64,000 nucleotides of DNA, taken from assembly GCF_035610345.1 (NCBI RefSeq), contig NZ_CP141214.1:404230-468229 (forward strand), read 5' to 3'. How positions within the stretch are numbered: position 1 is the first letter of the stretch; each line of letters starts with the position of its first letter. The translations under genes and the position numbers were made by a program. Origin of the DNA: Sinorhizobium meliloti. Lineage in GTDB: Bacteria; Pseudomonadota; Alphaproteobacteria; Rhizobiales; Rhizobiaceae. Under the pieces are notes generated by a model, which was not told the origin of the DNA, ran no database searches, and saw nothing but the letters and a program-made list of their open reading frames with translations. Shown here one piece after another: positions 17,757 through 25,700 of the stretch.

Positions 17757-18477
17757 CGGCAGCGACAATCATCTTGCCCGCTGGTCGCGCCGCAAGCTGG
17801 CCTCACGGCGAGAGCATAAGCCGGCGGCCCCTGAATTGGACCAGGCATCGGGCGAGGTCGCCGAGAATAACGATCCGGTGGCCTCCTGTCCTGAGCGCAA
17901 CCTGCCAGAGGCGAAAGCAGCGGAGCTTGAGGGTGTTGGCGTGGTCGAGCCCCTCCCGCACCTCGAAGACCTGACTGCCGAAAGTGACGTTGCGGCTTTC
18001 TTGAAGAAAGGCGTTCCGTTGGCGCTGAAGCATGCGGCGTTACGCAAGGCATGGTCACTGGACCCCGGAATCCGCGACTTCGTCGGCCCTTCGGAATATG
18101 CCTGGGACTTCAACAAACCAGGCTCGATGGGGGGGTTTGGTCCGCTCGACGCAAAGGAAACCGTCGTGGGCTTCCTGTCGAAAGCGGCGCGTGCCGTTGA
18201 CACCCTTACGAAACCGGAGGCCGTTCCGCCACATGAACAACGCGGCGATGCCGTGCCGGATGCGGCCCTTCCTGTCGAGGATCTAGAGAATTTAGCGACG
18301 GAAAAGCCAGCCACCGACGAGCCGCCGGCGATAGAGCCACCAGCTCTCGAGACGTCAACCAATGTGAGCGCATCGGTTGAATTCAAATCTCACACGCATT
18401 CGCCGGACAAGATGAGTCCTTCTCAGCTTCCCGAGGCTTACTCCGGGCCCCGACATGGCGGAGCGATGCCACGCTGA
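17749..18477 (+). CDS. DUF3306 domain protein
   Basis: The 242-residue product begins MSDGSDNHLARWSRRKLASR, the typical DUF3306 start. A conserved centre follows: SDVAAFLKKGVPLALKHAAL, RKAWSLDPGIRDF, then EYAWDFNKPGSMGGFGPL. The last 90 residues are Pro/Glu/Ala-rich and probably disordered. DUF3306 always accompanies DUF3305 near FDH. It may bind the apo-enzyme or its Tat leader, but this is inferred. It overlaps the DUF3305 gene. Confidence 0.7.
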   Translation: MSDGSDNHLARWSRRKLASRREHKPAAPELDQASGEVAENNDPVASCPERNLPEAKAAELEGVGVVEPLPHLEDLTAESDVAAFLKKGVPLALKHAALRKAWSLDPGIRDFVGPSEYAWDFNKPGSMGGFGPLDAKETVVGFLSKAARAVDTLTKPEAVPPHEQRGDAVPDAALPVEDLENLATEKPATDEPPAIEPPALETSTNVSASVEFKSHTHSPDKMSPSQLPEAYSGPRHGGAMPR

Positions 18478-18584
18478 TCTGGTATTTGCCGGGATCTTAT
18501 GTGGTAGCCTGTCAAGGTCAGGCTGTTGCATTCGTTCGGTATCGGGTTACTATGAGAAACCCATTCAGGCAGCACGGTCAAGGT

Positions 18585-19259
18585 ATGATGAACCCCGACT
18601 TGCTTTCAGATCAGGCCTGGGAACAGCCAGATGGAGCGGATGCTTCAATCTTCGGTGCAGGAACAGATGTTCTCGATGACATCGACCAGGCCCGGGCGGA
18701 CGAATACGCACTCCTCGCCTCACTATTGATCACCCCGCCGGACAGCGAATCGCTCGCCAGGCTTTCATACTTGCAGGACAACAGCGATGCACCGCTCGGC
18801 CGTGCTCACATTGCACTTGCTCAAGCGGCAGCATCGTATTCGCACGATGCGATCTGTCGCGAATATTCCGAGCTGTTCATTGGCGTGGGACGCGGCGAAC
18901 TCCTTCCCTACGCATCCTATTATCTCACCGGCTTCCTCAACGAACGCCCGCTTGCGCGCCTGCGGGCAGACATGGCCCGTTTCGGTATCGAGCGCGCCGA
19001 GGGCAATTGCGAACCCGAGGATCATCTAGCCAGCATATGCGAGATGATGAGCGGCTTTGCCTGCAATCACTTTGCCGTCTCCCACGACGAGGAGCAGGAT
19101 TTCTTCAAACGCCACGTCGAGCCGTGGGCCGGGCGTTTCTTCAGCGACCTGGAACACGCTAAGGCCGCCAAATTCTACCGGTCGGTCGGCACGGTCGGTC
19201 GGCTTTTCATCGAGATCGACAGCGAAGCCTTCGCCATGGCGGCACGGCAAAACGCATAG
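18585..19259 (+). CDS. TorD/DmsD-like Tat proofreading chaperone
   Basis: A 224-residue all-helical protein with family landmarks: RADEYALLASLLITPPDSES, SHDAICREYSELFIGVGRGE, LPYASYYLTGFLNERPLARL and PEDHLASICEMMSGF. TorD-type proteins bind Tat signal peptides and guide molybdenum-cofactor loading of the alpha subunit before export. It lies 45 bases upstream of the small Tat-leader protein and the FDH alpha subunit, which have the twin-arginine leaders it would bind. Starts at 18585 and 18588 are adjacent and 18552 is possible; AAGG precedes 18585. Confidence 0.8.
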   Translation: MMNPDLLSDQAWEQPDGADASIFGAGTDVLDDIDQARADEYALLASLLITPPDSESLARLSYLQDNSDAPLGRAHIALAQAAASYSHDAICREYSELFIGVGRGELLPYASYYLTGFLNERPLARLRADMARFGIERAEGNCEPEDHLASICEMMSGFACNHFAVSHDEEQDFFKRHVEPWAGRFFSDLEHAKAAKFYRSVGTVGRLFIEIDSEAFAMAARQNA

Positions 19260-19304
19260 GCGCATGCCCGGGCGCCAAGCCCACTAAAGGAGGAGGATGC
19301 CAAG

Positions 19305-19514
19305 ATGCAAGACGAGCGACAAACGGCATTGGGCCGGCGCTACTTCCTTAAGGCATTCGGCGGCGCAACGACGACCGTCGTCGCGGCCGCGGCGCTCTGT
19401 CCCACCGATGCTGAGGCCTACGACCCGGGCGAAGAGGAGATGCGGGGCCGCTACCGCGAAACGGACCACGTCAAGGCCTACTATCGCGTCAATCGCTATC
19501 CTACGCAGAAGTGA
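19305..19514 (+). CDS. Small twin-arginine-leader protein upstream of FDH
   Basis: A 69-residue protein with a Tat-type leader (LGRRYFLKAFGGATTTVVAA, RR at 11-12) and only about 30 residues after the likely cleavage site (AEA-YD). The mature part is charged and ends HVKAYYRVNRYP. Such tiny Tat proteins are recurrent just before proteobacterial formate dehydrogenase alpha genes; some may be subunits or export escorts. GGAGGA lies upstream. It ends 7 bases before the alpha gene. Confidence 0.75.
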   Translation: MQDERQTALGRRYFLKAFGGATTTVVAAAALCPTDAEAYDPGEEEMRGRYRETDHVKAYYRVNRYPTQK

Positions 19515-19521
19515 GGGTGCC

Positions 19522-22443
19522 ATGCTTACGAAGCGCAAGGATCGGCAGGCAAGCCGCACGCATCTGCAAACCCTGACCGGCGGCATGGCAGCGGCCCCCT
19601 TGGACCGGCGGACATTCCTCCGGCGCTCCGGCCTTGTCGCCGGCGGCCTGGCGGCACTCGGTTCGTTCCAACTCGGCACAGTCAAAAAGGCCGCCGCGAT
19701 CAGCCCCCCCCAACCGGGCGTGCCGATTGAACTCAAAAAGAGCATCTGTACCCACTGTTCTGTCGGGTGCACCGTAACTGCGGAGGTCCAGAACGGCGTG
19801 TGGACGGGGCAGGAACCCTCCTGGGACAGCCCCTTCAATCGCGGCTCGCATTGCGCCAAAGGCGCCAGCGTACGCGAACTCGTGCACAGCGACCGTCGTC
19901 TGAAGTACCCGATGAAGCTCGTCGACGGCCAATGGGAGCGTACCACCTGGGAGGATGCGATCAACGGCATCGGCGACAAGCTTCTCGAGATCCGCGAGAA
20001 GTCGGGGCCGGAATCCACCTACTGGATGGGGTCGGCGAAATTCTCCAACGAAGGCACCTATCTCTTCCGCAAGCTCGCCGCTCTGTGGGGAACCAACAAT
20101 CAGGATCACCAGGCCCGTATCTGTCATTCGACGACGGTTGCCGGCGTAGCCAACACCTGGGGCTACGGCGCGATGACCAACTCGTACAACGACATCAGAA
20201 ATTCCAAGACGATGCTCGTTCTTGGCGGCAATCCGGCCGAGGCGCATCCGGTCGCGATGCAACATCTGCTTGAGGGAAAGGAACTCAACAACGCCAATTT
20301 CATCGTCATGGACCCGCGCTTCACGCGCACGGCTGCCCACGCCACCGAATACGTCCGCTTCAGGTCCGGCACCGACATTGCGCTGATCTGGGGCATGCTT
20401 TGGCATATTTTCGAGAATGGCTGGGAGGACAAGGAATTTATCGCGCAACGCGTCTACGGAATGGATGAGGTTCGAAAGGAGGTCGCCAAGTACACCCCGG
20501 ACGAGGTGGAAACGATCACCGGCGTGCCCGGCGAGCAGTTGAAGCGCATCGCCGAGACGTTCGCGACCCAGAAGCCATCGACGATTATCTGGTGCATGGG
20601 CCAGACGCACCACACTGTTGGAACCGCCAATACGCGGGCGAGCTGCATCCTGTGTCTCGCTACCGGCAACATCGGCAAGCCGGGCACCGGCGCCAATATC
20701 TTCCGCGGCCACGACAACGTTCAAGGCGCGACGGACATCGGGCTCGACGTGGTCACCCTGCCCTTCTACTACGGTCTGACGGAAGGGGCCTGGAAGCATT
20801 GGGGGCGGGTGTGGGAGATCCCCTATGACGACCTGTTGGGCCAGTTCTCTTCCAAGGAACTGATGGAAACACCCGGCATTCCGCTGACCCGATGGTTCGA
20901 TTCGGTTTCACTGCCAAAGGAAGACGTCGAGCAACCCGACATCATGCGGTCGATGTTCGTACAGGGCCACGCCAGCAACAGCATCACGCGCATCCCCGAG
21001 TCGATGAAGGGGCTTGCCGGACTTGAGCTGCTTGTCGTGGCCGATCCTCACCCCACGACCTGGGCCTCGCTCGCGGTGCAGGCGGGGCGCAAGGACAACA
21101 CCTATCTCCTGCCGGTTTGCACGCAGTTCGAAACCTCGGGATCGCGGGTCGCCTCCAACCGAGCGCTCCAGTGGGGCGAGCAGATCGTCCCCCCAAGCTT
21201 CGAGCAGAAGGACGATTATCAGGTCCTGTACCTGCTTTCACAGAAGCTTGGCCTCGCCGAATGGATGTTCAAGAACATCGCCGTCGAAGGTGATCGGCCG
21301 GTACCCGAGGACGTGCTGCGTGAAATGAACCGCGGCGGCTGGTCGACCGGCTATTGTGGCCAGTCGCCCGAGCGGCTCAAGGCGCATATGCGCAACCAGC
21401 ACAAATTCGATCTGCTCACCCTGCGCGCGCCGAAGGACGACCCGGAGGTCGGCGGCGATTATTACGGTCTGCCCTGGCCATGCTGGGGAAAACCGGAACT
21501 CCGTCACCCGGGAACTGCAAACCTCTACAGCACCGGCCTGCATGTCATGGACGGGGGCAGCCCATTCCGCGCCCGCTTTGGCGTGGAACGCAACGGCGAA
21601 ACGCTTCTTGCCGAGGGTTCTTACACGGAAGGTTCCGAACTCACCGACGGTTATCCGGAGTTCACCATGGCCGTGCTCCAGAAACTCGGCTGGGATCGGG
21701 ATCTCACCCCGGAAGAACTAGGCATCATCCAGACGATCGGCGATGATATGGGCGACATCGGCAAGGTGTCGTGGTCGACCGACCTGTCTGGCGGCATCCA
21801 ACGCGTGGCGCTCAGCCATGGCTGCCACCCCTACGGGAATGGCAAGGCCAGGGCGCTTGCCTGGAATTTGCCGGATCCGGTGCCGATCCACCGCGAGCCG
21901 ATCTATACGCCCAGGGTGGATCTTGTAGCCAAGTATCCGACCTATCCAGACGCCAAGCAGTTCCGCCTGCCCAATATCGGCTTCAGTGTGCAGAAGGCGG
22001 CTGTGGACAATGGCACCGCGAAATCGTTCCCGATCATTCTGACGACCGGACGCCTCGTCGAATACGAGGGTGGCGGTGAGGAAACCCGCTCGAACCGGTG
22101 GCTTGCCGAGTTGCAGCAGGACATGTTTGTCGAGATCAACGTCGACGATGCAGCCGAGCGCGGCATCAGTGACGGAGGTTGGGTCTGGGTCAACGGAGCG
22201 GAGAACGACGTGAAGGCAAAGGTAAAGGCTCTGGTCACCGAGCGTGTCGGCAAGGGTGTCGCATTCATGCCCTTCCACTTCGGCGGCTGGTTCCGGGGCG
22301 AGGACTTGCGAGCCAATTATCCCGAAGGGACCGACCCTTACGTTCTCGGCGAAAGCGCCAACAGTATCACCACCTACGGCTACGATCCCGTAACGGGTAT
22401 GCAGGAACCGAAGGTTACGCTTTGCCAGATCGTTGCGGTGTAG
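19522..22443 (+). CDS. Formate dehydrogenase alpha subunit, Cys-type, Tat-exported
   Basis: The 973-residue molybdopterin oxidoreductase oxidises formate to CO2 in the periplasm. The Tat leader has RR at 29-30 (DRRTFLRRSG). One 4Fe-4S cluster is ligated by C76, C79, C83 and C111. The Mo/W ligand is C201 followed by H202 (QARICHSTTVAG), where FdnG-type enzymes carry selenocysteine. The GNPAEAHPV and ATGNIGKPGTGANIF stretches bind the two guanine dinucleotides, and the C-terminal domain has TTGRLVEYEGGGEETRSN. Length fits FDH-N/FDH-O. The ATG at 19522 is preceded by GAGGG; the upstream frame is non-homologous. Tungsten versus molybdenum cannot be told from sequence, but tup genes accompany it. 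Confidence 0.93.
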   Translation: MLTKRKDRQASRTHLQTLTGGMAAAPLDRRTFLRRSGLVAGGLAALGSFQLGTVKKAAAISPPQPGVPIELKKSICTHCSVGCTVTAEVQNGVWTGQEPSWDSPFNRGSHCAKGASVRELVHSDRRLKYPMKLVDGQWERTTWEDAINGIGDKLLEIREKSGPESTYWMGSAKFSNEGTYLFRKLAALWGTNNQDHQARICHSTTVAGVANTWGYGAMTNSYNDIRNSKTMLVLGGNPAEAHPVAMQHLLEGKELNNANFIVMDPRFTRTAAHATEYVRFRSGTDIALIWGMLWHIFENGWEDKEFIAQRVYGMDEVRKEVAKYTPDEVETITGVPGEQLKRIAETFATQKPSTIIWCMGQTHHTVGTANTRASCILCLATGNIGKPGTGANIFRGHDNVQGATDIGLDVVTLPFYYGLTEGAWKHWGRVWEIPYDDLLGQFSSKELMETPGIPLTRWFDSVSLPKEDVEQPDIMRSMFVQGHASNSITRIPESMKGLAGLELLVVADPHPTTWASLAVQAGRKDNTYLLPVCTQFETSGSRVASNRALQWGEQIVPPSFEQKDDYQVLYLLSQKLGLAEWMFKNIAVEGDRPVPEDVLREMNRGGWSTGYCGQSPERLKAHMRNQHKFDLLTLRAPKDDPEVGGDYYGLPWPCWGKPELRHPGTANLYSTGLHVMDGGSPFRARFGVERNGETLLAEGSYTEGSELTDGYPEFTMAVLQKLGWDRDLTPEELGIIQTIGDDMGDIGKVSWSTDLSGGIQRVALSHGCHPYGNGKARALAWNLPDPVPIHREPIYTPRVDLVAKYPTYPDAKQFRLPNIGFSVQKAAVDNGTAKSFPIILTTGRLVEYEGGGEETRSNRWLAELQQDMFVEINVDDAAERGISDGGWVWVNGAENDVKAKVKALVTERVGKGVAFMPFHFGGWFRGEDLRANYPEGTDPYVLGESANSITTYGYDPVTGMQEPKVTLCQIVAV

Positions 22444-22456
22444 CGGAGGAACGAAG

Positions 22457-23053
22457 ATGGCACGGATGAAATTCCTTTGTGACGCCGAACGTTGTATCGA
22501 GTGCAATGCCTGCGTTACCGCCTGCAAGAACGAGCACGACGTTCCGTGGGGTATCAATCGGCGGCGTGTCGTCACCATCAATGACGGCAAGCCGGGCGAA
22601 CGCTCCGTCTCGATGGCCTGCATGCACTGTACGGACGCACCCTGCGCGGCAGTTTGTCCCGTTGACTGTTTTTACACCACTGCGGATGCCGTGGTGCTGC
22701 ATTCCAAGGACCTGTGCATCGGCTGCGGCTACTGTTTCTACGCCTGTCCGTTCGGCGCGCCGCAATATCCACGCGTCGGCAATTTCGGCTCACGCGGCAA
22801 GATGGACAAATGCACGTTTTGTGCGGCAGGACCGGAGGCCGACTCGACGGAGGTCGAGTATGCGAAATATGGAGCCAACCGGCTGGCCGAAGGCAAGCTG
22901 CCACTATGTGCGGAGATGTGCTCGACGAAATCGCTGCTGGCTGGCGACGGAGTGATCATTGCCGCGATCTACAAGGAGCGTGTGACGCAGAGAGGCTATG
23001 GCTCGGGCGCATGGGGCTGGCATACCGCCTATCGGGAGACAGTGGACGCCTAG
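22457..23053 (+). CDS. Formate dehydrogenase beta (iron-sulfur) subunit
   Basis: A 198-residue four-cluster ferredoxin protein with Cys groups CIECNACVTAC, CMHCTDAPCAAVC, CIGCGYCFYAC and CTFCA plus CAEMC. This is the standard pattern of FdnH/FdoH-like subunits that carry electrons from the alpha subunit to the membrane cytochrome. There is no signal peptide; export is expected piggyback with alpha. It lacks the C-terminal membrane helix of E. coli FdnH, so anchoring must rest on gamma alone. SD GGAGG upstream. Confidence 0.9.
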   Translation: MARMKFLCDAERCIECNACVTACKNEHDVPWGINRRRVVTINDGKPGERSVSMACMHCTDAPCAAVCPVDCFYTTADAVVLHSKDLCIGCGYCFYACPFGAPQYPRVGNFGSRGKMDKCTFCAAGPEADSTEVEYAKYGANRLAEGKLPLCAEMCSTKSLLAGDGVIIAAIYKERVTQRGYGSGAWGWHTAYRETVDA

Positions 23054-23275
23054 GGCATCCTGCAGCCGATAAAGTGATCTGAATGCAGATAAGATGATCT
23101 GGAACCTGAGGATGGAGCGCCATGCATCATCCTTTCACGCTCAGGAAGGACGCTTCGGCGCTTCGGTCGAACATCGGGATAGCCGGAAACGGGTTCCGTT
23201 TCGGTACGATGGTCCGGGAAAATCGAGATAGCGGGTGCTGCTTGGCGTCGCAGCGAAGTTGGGAGGACGGAGCAA
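23054..23275. repeat. Intergenic region with 20-bp-spaced direct repeats and a hairpin
   Basis: These 222 bases interrupt the beta-gamma gene pair. GATAAAGTGATCTG (23068-23081) and GATAAGATGATCTG (23088-23101) are direct repeats exactly 20 bases apart. Further on, CCGGAAACGG and CCGTTTCGG (23183-23192, 23196-23204) form a near-perfect hairpin. The sequence resembles short palindromic intergenic elements that are common in rhizobial genomes; that attribution is from memory and unverified. There is no coding capacity with homology. Confidence 0.45.
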
Positions 23276-24301
23276 ATGCGGATCTGGAGCCTTTATCGAC
23301 TGGTCTCGGCGGCGGTTGCGGCATTCATACTGGCTTTCGTCCTATGGATGGCGCCCGCCGGGGCGCAGGAGCGCGCACCGGTCAACAACCCCGGTGCGCA
23401 AGGGGTGAGCGAGCAGCAGCTTCTTGATGAGCTCGGCAAGATCCAGGGTCGGGTCACGATACCCGACCGCAAGGCCACAACGCTGCAACAACCTCAAGGT
23501 CGGGACTATCAAACCTTCGAGCGGACTGCTCTACCCTGGGTTGGTGCGCTCATCATTATCGGCACGCTGCTCTCCATCGCGCTGTTTTATCTCATCCGGG
23601 GCCGTATTCGGACACAGGCAGGCGAATCAGGTCAAAAAATTCTCCGGTTCAACGCGCTGGAACGCCTGCTCCATTGGACAACCGCAACGGCCTTCATCGT
23701 CCTCGCGATCACCGGTTTGAACTTGATCTTCGGAAAGCGCCTGTTGATGCCGCTGATCGGGCCGGAGGCGTTCTCGACCTGGTCGATCTGGGCCAAGTAC
23801 GCGCATCATTTCGTATCCTGGGCGTTCATGCTCGGCGTCGTATTGATGTTGTTGACGTGGATCCGACACAATCTCCCGGACCGCTACGACGCAAAATGGC
23901 TTAAGTCCGCCGGCGGATTCTTCGACCGGTCGAACCAAACGCATATACCGGCGGGACGTTTCAACACCGGGCAGAAACTCATCTTCTGGTCTGTCGTGGT
24001 GGGGGGGACTGCGTTGTCGGTCTCAGGCGTGTTCATGCTGTTTCCGTTCTCCTTCACTGACGTCAACGGCATGCAGATGGCCCAATATGTCCATGCCATC
24101 GTGGGCCTCATCATGATCGCTGTGATCATTGGGCATATCTATATCGGCACGCTCGGTATGGAAGGTGCCTGGCAGGCAATGGGCTCTGGTTCGGTGGACC
24201 TGAACTGGGCCAAGGAACATCACAGCGCCTGGGTGGAAGAGCAGCAAGGCAAGACCGGTGCCCGGACACCGCCGCATACTGCCGCTGAGCCGGCGGAATA
24301 G
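23276..24301 (+). CDS. Formate dehydrogenase gamma subunit (cytochrome b)
   Basis: The 341-residue protein starts with a signal peptide (about 30 residues, ending PAGAQ) and a periplasmic segment to residue 80. A first membrane span (about 87-108) is followed by a four-helix cytochrome b core: ERLLHWTTATAFIVLAITG, KYAHHFVSWAFMLGVVLML, FWSVVVGGTALSVSGVFML and QYVHAIVGLIMIAVIIGHIY, with histidines suited to two haems b. This matches FdoI-type subunits with the long N-terminal extension typical of alphaproteobacteria. It passes electrons to quinone. SD GGAGG precedes the ATG. Confidence 0.9.
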   Translation: MRIWSLYRLVSAAVAAFILAFVLWMAPAGAQERAPVNNPGAQGVSEQQLLDELGKIQGRVTIPDRKATTLQQPQGRDYQTFERTALPWVGALIIIGTLLSIALFYLIRGRIRTQAGESGQKILRFNALERLLHWTTATAFIVLAITGLNLIFGKRLLMPLIGPEAFSTWSIWAKYAHHFVSWAFMLGVVLMLLTWIRHNLPDRYDAKWLKSAGGFFDRSNQTHIPAGRFNTGQKLIFWSVVVGGTALSVSGVFMLFPFSFTDVNGMQMAQYVHAIVGLIMIAVIIGHIYIGTLGMEGAWQAMGSGSVDLNWAKEHHSAWVEEQQGKTGARTPPHTAAEPAE

Positions 24302-24531
24302 ACCAGCCATATTCGCACCCGAACGGCGATCTGCGTATCGCGCGTCGTGGCAGAGTTGCGCCACCTGTGCCGCGAAATACTCTGGCAGAACCTAATGCAA
24401 AGCAGTTCTGGATTGCTGAAAGGCGAGGCATCCGAGGACGAAAGGGCCAAATTTTGAGACCGCTCGGATGTTCGATCAGAGGGTGATCAGAGGGTTTGAA
24501 TGTCACCTGTGCAAAAGACGCTCGGAGCCTC
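24302..24531. other. Non-coding stretch after FDH gamma
   Basis: These 230 bases lie between convergent genes. I see no gene with homology and no strong terminator; a GATCAGAGGGT repeat (about 24475-24495) is the only notable short repetition. Confidence 0.35.
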
Positions 24532-24744
24532 CTACGAAGGTTTCTCCTCGTTGTCCGCAGAAACGCTGCCGGGTTCGCCCGACCAGTTCTTTCCGACGAG
24601 ATTGTGACCTGGATCCCCAACCCGGGCGCCCTCGGTCCTGTAGACCTCCCAAGCGGGCTCTGCCGGCTGTACGTTCGTAAAATAAAAGCCGGTACCAAAC
24701 GCGATCGCTCCTACAACGACTACTCCCGTCACGATTATCCCCAT
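24532..24744 (-). CDS. Small single-span membrane protein
   Basis: A 70-residue protein from the ATG at 24744, which has AAGGAG seven bases upstream. Residues 1-25 are one hydrophobic helix (IIVTGVVVVGAIAFGTGFYF) and the rest is a polar tail (EVYRTEGARVGDPGHNLVG), predicted on the periplasmic side if the helix is N-in. No known domain. It is 96 bases downstream of the exported Pro-rich protein and may share its transcript. Role in the FDH island is unknown. Confidence 0.6.
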   Translation of the reverse strand: MGIIVTGVVVVGAIAFGTGFYFTNVQPAEPAWEVYRTEGARVGDPGHNLVGKNWSGEPGSVSADNEEKPS

Positions 24745-24840
24745 TGCGGACTCCTTCGCTTCCGTTGCCACTCGATGCAGCCGCGACCAGGTGCCAACGG
24801 GCTATTCGTCTGGGCACAATTCCGGCATCTTATCGTTCTC

Positions 24841-25530
24841 CTACGGGCCGCTAGTCCCAGGGGGATTTTGAGCTGCGCCTGAATTCTGCTGATACCGGAT
24901 ATCCAATGCTGCCAATGCAATCAGCGGCGGTGGCATGGCAACGCCGGCAACTCTCATCTTCCGGGCCGTCTTTTGGCATTCCGCGATATCGTTCGCGTCG
25001 GCGAGTTGCTGGGCCGCTTCCATGCTCAGCACGGATTCCTTGGGCGTGCTCATCACATCGGCGGGCGGGAGCGGCGCTGCCCGTGACTCTTTCTGCGGTG
25101 CGTTTGCAACCGATCCGGCATTCGCCTGATCCTTGCCCGGCTCAGGTGCATCGGTTGCGACGCCGTCCTGTCCGGTAACGGCCTGCGCCGAATTACTCCC
25201 GCCGCCCCCCGAGGGGTCTTTGCCGGTGGTGGCCGTGCCAGCCAAACCGGCCGAGCCTTGCTGGCTCAAGGCGGGCTGCGGAGGCTTTGCCTGCTGAGCG
25301 GCCGTCACGGCAGTTTTCTTCGCATCGGCAGCTTGAGGCGCGTCTGGAGGGGGAGCCTTCATGAAGCCAAGAATCTCCTGACACAGGTTGGCCGGACCGC
25401 CTGGTGGCGAGGCAGCCGCCTCTATTGGCGAGGCCGATTGGGGAGATAGGGGCGCCGGTGGCGTCGCAGTCTGCGCCAGGCAAGTCGAAGTTGAGAGTGC
25501 GAACGCTCCCGCGAGAATGATTTCTCTCAT
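24841..25530 (-). CDS. Exported Pro/Ala/Gln-rich hypothetical protein
   Basis: The 229-residue protein has a signal peptide (REIILAGAFALSTSTCLAQ). A low-complexity middle follows (Pro, Ala, Gln, Gly, residues 20-155), then a more ordered C-terminal third with LSMEAAQQLADANDIAECQK and a second Cys near residue 50 (ANLCQEILGF). The two cysteines could form a disulfide. No domain recognised. It has an EcfG-like promoter candidate and a direct repeat upstream, so it may be stress-regulated rather than part of the FDH regulon. Confidence 0.6.
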   Translation of the reverse strand: MREIILAGAFALSTSTCLAQTATPPAPLSPQSASPIEAAASPPGGPANLCQEILGFMKAPPPDAPQAADAKKTAVTAAQQAKPPQPALSQQGSAGLAGTATTGKDPSGGGGSNSAQAVTGQDGVATDAPEPGKDQANAGSVANAPQKESRAAPLPPADVMSTPKESVLSMEAAQQLADANDIAECQKTARKMRVAGVAMPPPLIALAALDIRYQQNSGAAQNPPGTSGP

Positions 25531-25577
25531 CGCCAGCTCCTTGTCTTGTTGATCAGGCAGCGACTATGGAAATTCTT

Positions 25578-25608
25578 GCTTAACATGCGGGATCATCGCT
25601 TAACTTGC
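25578..25608 (-). promoter_or_regulatory. Direct repeat upstream of exported protein gene
   Basis: GCTTAACATGC (25578-25588) and GCTTAACTTGC (25598-25608) are direct repeats spaced 20 bases start to start, two helical turns, 48-78 bases upstream of the gene starting at 25530. Two same-face sites suggest an activator or response regulator. The binding protein is unknown. Confidence 0.45.
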
Positions 25609-25620
25609 AAGTTCAACGGT

Positions 25621-25646
25621 AACCGCTGGCACCGATTTTAGGTTCC
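25621..25646 (-). promoter_or_regulatory. EcfG-like promoter candidate
   Basis: On the minus strand GGAAC is followed after 17 bases by GGTT. The alphaproteobacterial general-stress sigma factor EcfG recognises GGAAC-N16/17-CGTT. It lies about 90 bases upstream of the gene starting at 25530, with the direct repeat between them. The first base of the -10 differs from consensus. Confidence 0.4.
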
Positions 25647-25700
25647 ATCGTTGGCACTCCGAGCCCTTGCGGTAGCGTTGTCCTCGTCCGTTTTGATGGA

